The position numbers and the translations under genes are program-made. The notes beneath the pieces were generated by a model. That model ran no database searches. It was not told the DNA's origin and was given only the letters and a program-made list of their open reading frames with translations. 5,513 nt of DNA from an uncultured Bacteroidota bacterium (GTDB lineage: Bacteria > Bacteroidota > Bacteroidia > Chitinophagales > Chitinophagaceae), in contig CAIJZG010000262.1 of NCBI GenBank assembly GCA_903825065.1, forward strand, positions 1-5,513, given 5' to 3'. Shown piece after piece: positions 1 through 5,513 of this stretch. How positions within the stretch are numbered: the stretch's first letter is position 1; every line of letters starts with the position of its first letter.

Positions 1-1482
1 AATCCAGTCTGGGAATTTAATCAGGATTGGCTAAAGTATCAATCAAGAGTACAATATATCCTTCAAAAAGGAGAACCAGTTGTTGATGTGCTATTTTACA
101 TTGGGGATCAATTGCCTTTGTTTTATAGCAAAAACTTTATAAACGAGCTACCTTTTGGCATAAGACCGAATGCATGCAACGTAGAGATGTTGAAAAATAA
201 AATTAAAGTCATTGAAGGTAAACTTACACTTGGTGGCAATCAACAGTTTCCTTTATTAATGTTGCACAATAGTACTAAAATGGAATTCTCAACTTTAAAG
301 AGAGTTGCAGAATTGGTTAAAGCAGGTGCAGTTATTTATGGCCCAAAGCCAACAGAAATGTTGTCATTATCAGATATCAAAAATGAGACTACAGCTTTCC
401 ACAAGTTAGTGAATGAGGTATGGGGAAATACCTTTGAAAATAAGTATGGCAGAGGAAAAATGATTTCAGGAAAGCCACTTGCAGAAGTATTAGATCAATT
501 GCATGTAATTCCCGACTTGACCACCAATACAAAGGATCCAAAAGAAATCATGTATATCCACAAAAAGCTGGATGATATGGAAATTTATTTTGTTTTTAAT
601 CAACAAAACAAAAATATCAATAGGGAAATTTTATTCCGTGTAAAAGGTAAAACTCCAGAGATATGGAATGCAGAGAATGGAGACATTTTAAAACCAGCTA
701 CCTATTCAATAGAAGAAAATCAAACAAGAATTCCAGTTTCTTTCAAACCTTATGAATCTAAAATATTTGTTTTCAAGAAAGTACCACCAGCACATTTTAT
801 TCAACAGGTATCAATTTCTGAAAGGCAAATATTTCCAATTCAACAAATAACAGATACTGCATTTCAAATCCCTCAAGTTGTTTTTCTTAATGGAAAATTT
901 TCATTTACGACTGTATTAACTGGCGAATATATTTTCTCAACAAGTGAGAATAAACTGATTTATACAAAATTAAATCAACCCACAATTGCTGAAATTGGTA
1001 ATGCTAAAACAAAGATTGAATTTTTCCCAATTTCTAACGAAGTGATTACGCCAATAGAAATAAATGGTTTAAAATCACTCACTGAATTTGATAATCCTGC
1101 TATCAAATATTTTGCAGGGAAAGTAAAGTATACCATTCAATTCAATACTCCAGACTTTTTTTCAAAGAAGGATTCTATTTTACTCGATTTGGGTAATATT
1201 AGCGCCACTTCGGAAGTGATTCTAAATGGCAAATTACTGGCATACCCCTGGCAGCCTAATACGCGCTTACTAGTATCAGATTTATTACAATCAGAAAACA
1301 AATTAGAGATTACTGTAGCAACAGTTTGCCGAAACCGTTTTATTGGAGACCTTAATCAATACGGAACTGTAAAAAGTCTATGGACTACTTCTCCAATTGA
1401 AGCAATATTAAATAAGAAGATGCCTTTAATGCCTTCAGGTTTAATAGGGCCAGTTAAATTATTCGGATTTAAAATCAATTAA
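1..1482 (+). CDS. GH106-type glycoside hydrolase (alpha-L-rhamnosidase-like), C-terminal part, 5' end outside window
   Basis: The frame is open from base 1, so the gene starts upstream; a GTG at 88 is only an internal codon. The 493 visible residues match the C-terminal half of GH106-type hydrolases as I know them. In order: an RVQYILQKGEPVVDVLFYIG segment (about residues 16-35) that follows the catalytic barrel; a Rossmann-like stretch with ACNVEML, LVKAGAVIYGPKP and GKPLAEVLDQL ending in IPDL (about 57-173); a beta-rich part with IYFVFNQQ (about 195-202) and EIWNAENGDI; then a C-terminal jelly-roll-like domain with NPAIKYFAGKVKYTIQF (about 365-381), LDLGN, VILNGK and CRNRFIGD (about 443-450). 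The family removes terminal alpha-L-rhamnose from plant or algal glycans, usually in the periplasm. The catalytic residues and any signal peptide lie upstream, so activity and location cannot be judged. The gene ends with TAA and no GC-rich terminator follows. The family call is firm; rhamnose specificity is inferred. Confidence 0.85.
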   Translation, partial: NPVWEFNQDWLKYQSRVQYILQKGEPVVDVLFYIGDQLPLFYSKNFINELPFGIRPNACNVEMLKNKIKVIEGKLTLGGNQQFPLLMLHNSTKMEFSTLKRVAELVKAGAVIYGPKPTEMLSLSDIKNETTAFHKLVNEVWGNTFENKYGRGKMISGKPLAEVLDQLHVIPDLTTNTKDPKEIMYIHKKLDDMEIYFVFNQQNKNINREILFRVKGKTPEIWNAENGDILKPATYSIEENQTRIPVSFKPYESKIFVFKKVPPAHFIQQVSISERQIFPIQQITDTAFQIPQVVFLNGKFSFTTVLTGEYIFSTSENKLIYTKLNQPTIAEIGNAKTKIEFFPISNEVITPIEINGLKSLTEFDNPAIKYFAGKVKYTIQFNTPDFFSKKDSILLDLGNISATSEVILNGKLLAYPWQPNTRLLVSDLLQSENKLEITVATVCRNRFIGDLNQYGTVKSLWTTSPIEAILNKKMPLMPSGLIGPVKLFGFKIN

Positions 1483-1582
1483 TTAAATTAAACTTAAAAT
1501 TAATATAATAGCTTTTTTTGACGATACTGTCTTATCTATTGCTTACATTGTACCTACTAGCTTCATTTCTCCATCCCATATC

Positions 1583-1741
1583 CTATTCAATTACTATTTC
1601 GATTTTTTTATCGCCAAAACATAATTATGCTACAACAATTTGTGCTTTACCCACAACCAATGTATGTTCCACAATTTGAAGAATCCTATTCAATGCATTT
1701 AGTGTTGTTTCATGAATAAAATGGGGACACCTATTAACGTT
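1583..1741 (-). pseudogene. Possible decayed coding fragment, minus strand (tentative)
   Basis: Read on the minus strand, one frame gives an amphipathic, protein-like peptide with HETTLNALNRILQIVEHTLV followed by VGKAQIVVA, then a stop (plus positions 1625-1627). The same frame continues with GDKKIEIVIE to a second stop (1583-1585). No start codon or family match is evident. The residue pattern (regular hydrophobic spacing, few rare residues) looks more like a real protein than random AT-rich sequence, so a remnant of a lost gene is possible. It could also be chance or a structured noncoding element. The + strand of the same bases encodes an unremarkable 30-residue frame. Confidence 0.15.
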
Positions 1742-1744
1742 AAT
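1733..1744. repeat. Perfect 12-bp palindrome ATTAACGTTAAT before the operon
   Basis: ATTAACGTTAAT is identical to its reverse complement and ends 18 bases before the chosen ATG of the RidA-family gene. Dyads of this size near a start codon are typical of repressor or activator binding sites, and it sits just ahead of a three-gene operon. A 12-bp AT-rich palindrome can also arise by chance, and no second copy was noticed in the window. The operator role is an inference. Confidence 0.3.
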
Positions 1745-1762
1745 CCACACAAAGCAAAAGAT

Positions 1763-2272
1763 ATGAAAAAGATCCATTTAATTTTCTCAAGCTTATTTTT
1801 TGGTGTATGTATGTTTTGCAGCTGCAACAACGCTGATAAATCCAAAACAAGTTCAGAAGCAGAAGTAAAAGTGGTATCATCTTACAAACCAGAATATTTT
1901 AACCTACGACCAAAACTGGAAAAAGATTATGGCTATTCGCACGCAGTAAAAATTGGAGACGATCTTAAAATTTCCGGGGCTGTTAGCATGACAGATTCAG
2001 GTGTTATTATTGGATTAGGTAATATGGAACTGCAAATGAAGAATTGTTATAGTGATTTAGAAAAGATATTACAGCATTACGGCTACAGCATAGATGATGT
2101 ATATGCAGAGAATATTTACACCACGAATATGGAAGAATTCATCAAAGTATCTGGCTTCCGAAATTCAATTTATAAAAAACAATTCCCTACTGGAACCTGG
2201 TTGGAAGTAAAAGGCTTAGCACTTAAAGGACAGTTGATTGAAATTGATATGGAAGCGCATAAGTCGAAATAA
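1763..2272 (+). CDS. RidA/YjgF/UK114-family lipoprotein
   Basis: This encodes 169 residues. An in-frame ATG exists 51 bases upstream, but I chose the ATG at 1763 because it gives a classic MKK signal peptide with hydrophobic residues 4-18 and a lipobox-like FCSC, placing the lipidated Cys at residue 21. A linker (about 22-45) leads to a RidA-type domain (about 46-166): KISGAVSMTDSGVIIG, a Q91 helix, LEKILQHYGYSIDDVYAENI, then FPTGTWLEVKGLA and LIEIDMEAH. RidA proteins are trimers; the cytosolic archetype hydrolyses reactive enamine/imine intermediates using an arginine in the motif PARSCVEV. The matching position here is Gly144 (PTGTWLEV), so that chemistry is probably absent or altered, as in other Rid subgroups. 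It is the first gene of a likely operon, 26 bp before the amidohydrolase. Membrane anchoring on the outer side of the inner membrane or in the outer membrane is inferred. The family call is firm; the role is unknown. Confidence 0.85.
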   Translation: MKKIHLIFSSLFFGVCMFCSCNNADKSKTSSEAEVKVVSSYKPEYFNLRPKLEKDYGYSHAVKIGDDLKISGAVSMTDSGVIIGLGNMELQMKNCYSDLEKILQHYGYSIDDVYAENIYTTNMEEFIKVSGFRNSIYKKQFPTGTWLEVKGLALKGQLIEIDMEAHKSK

Positions 2273-2298
2273 ACATTCACAAATATTAAAGTGTTTGT

Positions 2299-3603
2299 AT
2301 GAAAAAGTTTTTTGTTTTATCGATTTTACTTTTGCCTTTCTTCCTTTTTGCACAGGAAGGAATTAAAACGCTTATCAAAGCTGGTAATTTTTTTAACAGC
2401 GAAACTGGTGTTTTTCAATCAGACATAGCGATTATTATTGCTGACAATAAAATTGAAAACGTAAAACCTTTTTTGGAAGTTTCTGAAAAAGAAAAGATTG
2501 ATTGCAAATTGGTTGATCTTTCAAAATATGCAGTTCTCCCTGGCTTAATAGATGCTCATACTCATTTGCTAAATAAAGAAACTATTTTACCTGAGAACAG
2601 CTATTTAGGAATTGACGTTATGAAAACGCTCACTATGGTTGGTGATGCCTATAGAGCAATTTATGGTTCAGTTAAAGCCCACGCATATCTAGAAGCTGGT
2701 ATTACTGCTGTGCAGGATCTTGGAAATGCAGGTCAATTTGCAGATATATCATTAAGAAAATCGATTATTGAAGGATTGATCATTGGACCCAGGATGCGAT
2801 GTGCCGGTATGGCTCTAGCTTCAGAAGGCGGTACAATTCCAAAAATAATTTATAAACATAGAACGATCATTAATGATGAATATAGAATTGTTATTGGTCC
2901 TGAAGATGCAACGCAAGCAGTACGTGAAGTTATTACACAAGGTGCCGATATTATAAAGATCTATTCTAATAATACTGTAAACATTACAGCATTATCTATT
3001 GAAGAAATGAAAGCAATCGTAAATGAGGCACATCGTTACGGCATAAGAGTTACTGCACATGCAACCAGTAATCAAGCCGCATATAATGCAGTTATTAGTG
3101 GCGTCGATGGAATCGAACATGGAGACCAAATTCAAGATTCAACATTTCAATTAATGGCAAAAAAAGGAGTAATTTTTGTTGCTACCCATATGGATGATCT
3201 TACCAGCAAAAAATATTTCCAGTTGGCTTATCCTGATCGCTGGGAAGGCATATTGAAGTCTGCAAATAAAACTAAAAGAAAAATTATACAAAACGCAATA
3301 AAGAATGGAGTAGCTATAGCGATGGGTTCAGATGATAATATGGATTTAAAAATGCCTTTTGCAGAAGCATCAAAGAGAACTTTGATCAGTTACTTTGAAT
3401 CAGGAATGACCATCTCTGAAATATTAAAAACCGCAACAATCAATGCATCCCGTCAATTAAACTGGAGCGATAAAATAGGGATCATTAAATCTGGCTATTT
3501 CGCAGATATCATTGCTGTAGATAATGACCTTGACAAAAATATTAATGCCATTCTGAATGTTCATTTCGTAATGAAAGATGGAAAAGTTTATGTCAATAAT
3601 TAA
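2299..3603 (+). CDS. Secreted metal-dependent amidohydrolase (imidazolonepropionase/prolidase-like)
   Basis: The product has 434 residues, normal for the family. It begins with MKKFF and a hydrophobic signal peptide with likely cleavage after LFA (Ala18|Gln19), so the mature enzyme should be periplasmic or exported. A small N-terminal beta domain leads to VLPGLIDAHTHL with the metal ligands His87 and His89. Further ligand positions are visible: Lys220 in ADIIKIY (the usual carboxylated or bridging lysine), His254 in VTAHATS, His274 in GIEHG, and Asp345 in AMGSDD. The C-terminal strand region GIIKSGYFADIIAVDND completes the composite domain. All expected ligands are present, so the enzyme should be active. 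Relatives hydrolyse cyclic amides, imidazolones or Xaa-Pro-type dipeptides; the substrate here cannot be read. The leader has no Shine-Dalgarno sequence. The RidA-like lipoprotein precedes it by 26 bp and the tandem-domain lipoprotein follows by 37 bp, which suggests co-transcription and a shared pathway. Confidence 0.9.
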   Translation: MKKFFVLSILLLPFFLFAQEGIKTLIKAGNFFNSETGVFQSDIAIIIADNKIENVKPFLEVSEKEKIDCKLVDLSKYAVLPGLIDAHTHLLNKETILPENSYLGIDVMKTLTMVGDAYRAIYGSVKAHAYLEAGITAVQDLGNAGQFADISLRKSIIEGLIIGPRMRCAGMALASEGGTIPKIIYKHRTIINDEYRIVIGPEDATQAVREVITQGADIIKIYSNNTVNITALSIEEMKAIVNEAHRYGIRVTAHATSNQAAYNAVISGVDGIEHGDQIQDSTFQLMAKKGVIFVATHMDDLTSKKYFQLAYPDRWEGILKSANKTKRKIIQNAIKNGVAIAMGSDDNMDLKMPFAEASKRTLISYFESGMTISEILKTATINASRQLNWSDKIGIIKSGYFADIIAVDNDLDKNINAILNVHFVMKDGKVYVNN

Positions 3604-3640
3604 TAAACCACAATAATCCCCATAATCAAAAACAAAAACA

Positions 3641-4375
3641 ATGAAACAAATGTTTAAGTTAATACTTGCAATCAGCTTTGCAGGTATCCTATTTGCCTGT
3701 AACAATAATTCCAGTGAAAAAAAAGAGGAGGCTAAAGTTTCGGCTGACAGTTCCGCTAAAGCTAATGCTGCACCCGCACCAACTGGACCAACCCTTCCAA
3801 TGGATGTGGTAACTATTTACCACACGGTGAAAGATTACAAAACCTGGCGTATGGCTTTCGACACTGATACTGCTAGACGTAAGGATGCTGGTTTTTCTTT
3901 TGTTGCAGTTGAAAGAGAAGCTGAAAAACCAAATAATGTTAAAATCGTTTTAGCAGTTTCTGATTTAGCGAAAGCAAAAGCATTTCCTGCTGATCCTGGA
4001 TTGAAAGCAGCAATGGATAAAGGGGGTGTAATTTCAAAACCCGAAATGAAGTTTTGGAAAATTGTAAGATTCAGTCCAGATAATCAAAAAACGCTTGATT
4101 CCCGTTTAGAAATTGTTCACAAGGTGAAGAACTATGATGCTTGGCTGAAAGTATATGATGCAGAAGGAGCAGCAACAAGAACAGCAAACGGAATGAACGA
4201 TGTAGCTCTTGGAAGAGGTATTGATGACTCTACCTTGGTGCATATTGTTTTTGAAATAACCGATTTGACAAAAGTAAAAGCAAGACTAGCAGATCCAGCT
4301 TTCAAAAAAATAATGATGGATGCCGGGGTTATAGGAAAACCTTCCATCACTTTTTATAAAGACGCTTCTAATTAA
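3641..4375 (+). CDS. Lipoprotein with two tandem dimeric alpha/beta-barrel-like domains
   Basis: This encodes 244 residues. A short signal peptide ends in the lipobox LFAC, with the lipidated Cys at residue 20. A low-complexity linker rich in Lys, Glu, Ala, Ser and Pro follows (about 21-52). The rest is an internal duplication: copy 1 about 57-142, copy 2 about 156-240. IYHTVKDYKTWRMAFD (59-74) aligns with IVHKVKNYDAWLKVYD (158-173). DLAKAKAFPADPGLKAAMDK (from 108) aligns with DLTKVKARLADPAFKKIMMD (from 208), and both blocks run on into a GV-I-KP motif; I count 17 identities over 33 positions. The size and the strand-helix layout resemble antibiotic-biosynthesis-monooxygenase-like (ABM) ferredoxin-type folds, where two units normally pair into a barrel; here both would be in one chain. 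That fold call is inference. No catalytic residues are recognised; it may bind a ligand or act as a small-molecule enzyme. It is the last gene of the operon and a strong terminator follows. Confidence 0.75.
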   Translation: MKQMFKLILAISFAGILFACNNNSSEKKEEAKVSADSSAKANAAPAPTGPTLPMDVVTIYHTVKDYKTWRMAFDTDTARRKDAGFSFVAVEREAEKPNNVKIVLAVSDLAKAKAFPADPGLKAAMDKGGVISKPEMKFWKIVRFSPDNQKTLDSRLEIVHKVKNYDAWLKVYDAEGAATRTANGMNDVALGRGIDDSTLVHIVFEITDLTKVKARLADPAFKKIMMDAGVIGKPSITFYKDASN

Positions 4376-4395
4376 GAGACAACCTACAAAAAATT

Positions 4396-4433
4396 AAAAC
4401 AGCTAAAACAAAATGATTTAGCTGTTTTTTTTT
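4396..4433 (+). terminator. Intrinsic terminator closing the three-gene operon
   Basis: A perfect stem pairs AAACAGCTAAA (4397-4407) with TTTAGCTGTTT (4417-4427), extendable by one A-T pair, around a 9-base loop. It runs directly into nine T (4425-4433). It starts 20 bases after the stop of the tandem-domain lipoprotein gene, so it marks the 3' end of that transcript and separates it from the GH3 gene. The A-rich left flank means it could also work in the other direction, but no converging gene is present in the window. Confidence 0.85.
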
Positions 4434-4521
4434 GTAATCAACAAAAAAAATAAACGACTGAAAATGTATAACTTTATTCCTATTCTTTTAAGAAATAATC
4501 AAACAATAAATATTGCCATTT

Positions 4522-5513
4522 ATGAAACGCCAAGCCTTACCATTTTTGGTTTCCCTACTCTTATTAATTCCTACCTGTTTAGTAATTGCACAGACAAATC
4601 AGGATGAAGTATCTGCTCAAAAAATTGCCGCTGTGGTTAAACAATTAACGCTGGAAGAAAAGATTGCCCTGCTTCATGCCAACGGAATCTTTGGAACAGC
4701 TGGTGTGCCCCGTTTAAACATACCCGGATTGATGACGGATGATGGGCCTTTAGGAGTTCGCGAAGATGTATTAGAAGGTTGGGGTTCTGCAAATTTAAAA
4801 ACAGATTCTGCTACTTTCTTTCCTAATGGTTCTGCGTTGGCAGCAACTTGGAACCCAGCACTTTCTTACGACTATGGACATGCTATGGGAGAAGAAGCAA
4901 GGGCTAGAAAAAAATATATCATGTTGGCTCCTGCCTTCAATATTGCTCGTACCCCTTTGAACGGAAGAACTTATGAGTACTTATCGGAAGATCCTTTCTT
5001 AAATGCAAGATTAGCTGTTCAATCTGTGAAAGGAATTCAAAGTCAGCATATTGCTGCCTGCGTAAAACACTACGCACTTAATAACCAAGAAATTGAACGC
5101 GACAGAGTAAGTGTTGAAATTGATGAACGTGCTATGCAAGAAATTTATTTGCCTGCATTTAAAGCAACTATCATAGAAGGTAATGCGTGGACTATTATGA
5201 GTGCTTATAACAAATTAAGAGGTGTTTACTGTTCCGAGAACCCATACTTACTTAAGACTATACTGAAAGACCAATGGGGCTTTAAAGGAATCGTGATAAG
5301 CGATTGGGGTGGAACACATAGCACTGTTAAAGCTGCAAACAATGGCCTAGACCTGGAAATGGGTTCGAGGCCCCCTTATAACACTTATTATTTTGCTGAT
5401 CCTTTGCTCAAAGCTGTGAAAGAAGGAAAAGTAACTGTGGCTACCATCGATGAAAAAGTGAGCCGCATTTTATGGGTAATGTATCATACCACTTTAAGTA
5501 CTAATCCGCCTGC
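4522..5513 (+). CDS. GH3-family glycoside hydrolase (beta-glucosidase-type), N-terminal part, 3' end outside window
   Basis: The frame is open to the window edge: 330 codons of a gene that is usually about 700-850 codons. The ATG at 4522 gives a signal peptide (MKRQ, then a Leu-rich core) with likely cleavage after VIA (Ala23|Gln24), so the enzyme is exported. The GH3 catalytic TIM-barrel motifs appear in order: LTLEEKIALLH (about 42-52), MTDDGPLGVR (71-80) with sugar-binding Asp74, APAFNIARTPLNGRTYEYLSEDP (136-158, Arg149), VKHYALNNQE (181-190, Lys182-His183), MSAYNKLRGVYCSEN (226-240), and GIVISDWGGTHST (256-268) with the nucleophile at Asp261. The acid/base residue and the second alpha/beta and fibronectin-III-like domains lie beyond the window. 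The family releases terminal beta-glucose or beta-xylose from oligosaccharides and glycosides. The upstream terminator implies its own promoter in 4434-4521, but no clear consensus is seen there. With the GH106 gene it suggests a glycan or glycoside utilisation locus. The family is very secure; the exact sugar is not. Confidence 0.93.
   Translation, partial: MKRQALPFLVSLLLLIPTCLVIAQTNQDEVSAQKIAAVVKQLTLEEKIALLHANGIFGTAGVPRLNIPGLMTDDGPLGVREDVLEGWGSANLKTDSATFFPNGSALAATWNPALSYDYGHAMGEEARARKKYIMLAPAFNIARTPLNGRTYEYLSEDPFLNARLAVQSVKGIQSQHIAACVKHYALNNQEIERDRVSVEIDERAMQEIYLPAFKATIIEGNAWTIMSAYNKLRGVYCSENPYLLKTILKDQWGFKGIVISDWGGTHSTVKAANNGLDLEMGSRPPYNTYYFADPLLKAVKEGKVTVATIDEKVSRILWVMYHTTLSTNPP

Larger units (their letters stand above)
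1483..1762. other. Intergenic region upstream of the RidA-amidohydrolase operon
   Basis: This 280-bp gap is AT-rich and holds no convincing gene. A run of seven T at 1513-1519 follows the GH106 stop, but only AT-only, imperfect pairing precedes it, so I do not call a terminator. A small CGAT/ATCG hairpin (1600-1613) encloses a T run. A 30-codon + strand frame (1627-1719) and a minus-strand coding-looking stretch (1625-1741) overlap here; neither is supported as a gene. The promoter of the downstream operon should lie here, but I found no good match to the Bacteroidota TTTG / TAnnTTTG pattern. Confidence 0.6.

Noticed and set aside
88..90. GTG at 88 as the start of the GH106-type gene
   Set aside because: The frame is open back to base 1 and the upstream residues (RVQYILQKGEPVVD) match the family, so the gene continues beyond the window edge.
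1483..1519. Terminator after the GH106 gene
   Set aside because: There is a T run at 1513-1519, but the sequence before it has only weak, imperfect AT pairing and no stable stem.
1517..1550. Possible promoter with TTTG (1517-1520) and TTACATTG (1543-1550)
   Set aside because: The spacing is acceptable, but the second box misses two of six fixed positions, so it is not distinguishable from chance.
1627..1719. 30-codon + strand open frame in the intergenic region
   Set aside because: It has no signal peptide, no recognisable motif and no ribosome-binding signal; frames of this length are common by chance.
1712..1762. Upstream ATG as start of the RidA-like gene
   Set aside because: It would add 17 polar residues before an otherwise standard MKK signal peptide and put the 12-bp palindrome inside the coding region.
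3457..3705. 82-codon minus-strand open frame
   Set aside because: It lies antisense to the end of the amidohydrolase gene and the start of the tandem-domain lipoprotein gene, both of which have strong motifs. The peptide shows no family features, so it is a shadow frame.
4132..4350. 72-codon minus-strand open frame
   Set aside because: It is fully antisense to the second domain copy of the lipoprotein gene; its composition mirrors the codons of the real gene.
4431..4476. Possible Bacteroidota promoter for the GH3 gene (TTTG at 4431, TAACTTTA at 4469)
   Set aside because: The second box is one base off TAnnTTTG, but the 34-base spacing to TTTG is too long and that TTTG is part of the terminator tail.

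Overview
The window comes from an AT-rich genome, most likely a member of the Bacteroidota (Chitinophagaceae or Sphingobacteriia type). Three things point there. Two predicted secreted proteins have signal peptides ending Ala|Gln, and two more proteins are predicted lipoproteins. Start codons follow A-rich leaders with no clear Shine-Dalgarno sequence. A GH106-type and a GH3-type glycoside hydrolase lie close together. All confident genes are on the + strand. The assignment rests on protein style and context, not on a database comparison.

Layout: (1) 1-1482 is the 3' part of a large GH106-type (alpha-L-rhamnosidase-like) gene that begins before the window. (2) 1483-1762 is a 280-bp gap with no convincing gene. 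It holds a coding-looking minus-strand stretch interrupted by stops and a perfect 12-bp palindrome just before the next gene. (3) 1763-4375 holds three tightly spaced genes (gaps of 26 and 37 bp) that look like one operon: a RidA/YjgF-family lipoprotein, a secreted metal-dependent amidohydrolase, and a lipoprotein made of two tandem copies of a dimeric alpha/beta-barrel-like domain. (4) A strong intrinsic terminator at 4396-4433 closes this operon. (5) 4522-5513 is the 5' part of a secreted GH3 beta-glucosidase-type gene that runs off the window.

The two flanking glycosidases suggest a carbohydrate-utilisation neighbourhood acting on rhamnose- and glucose-containing glycosides. The middle operon is of a different kind. 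All three products are predicted to leave the cytoplasm, and they combine a RidA fold lacking the usual catalytic arginine, an amidohydrolase with a full set of metal ligands, and a duplicated small-barrel lipoprotein. Its substrate cannot be read from the sequence. An envelope-located pathway for a small amide, imide or cyclic compound is a reasonable hypothesis and is the most interesting part of the window.
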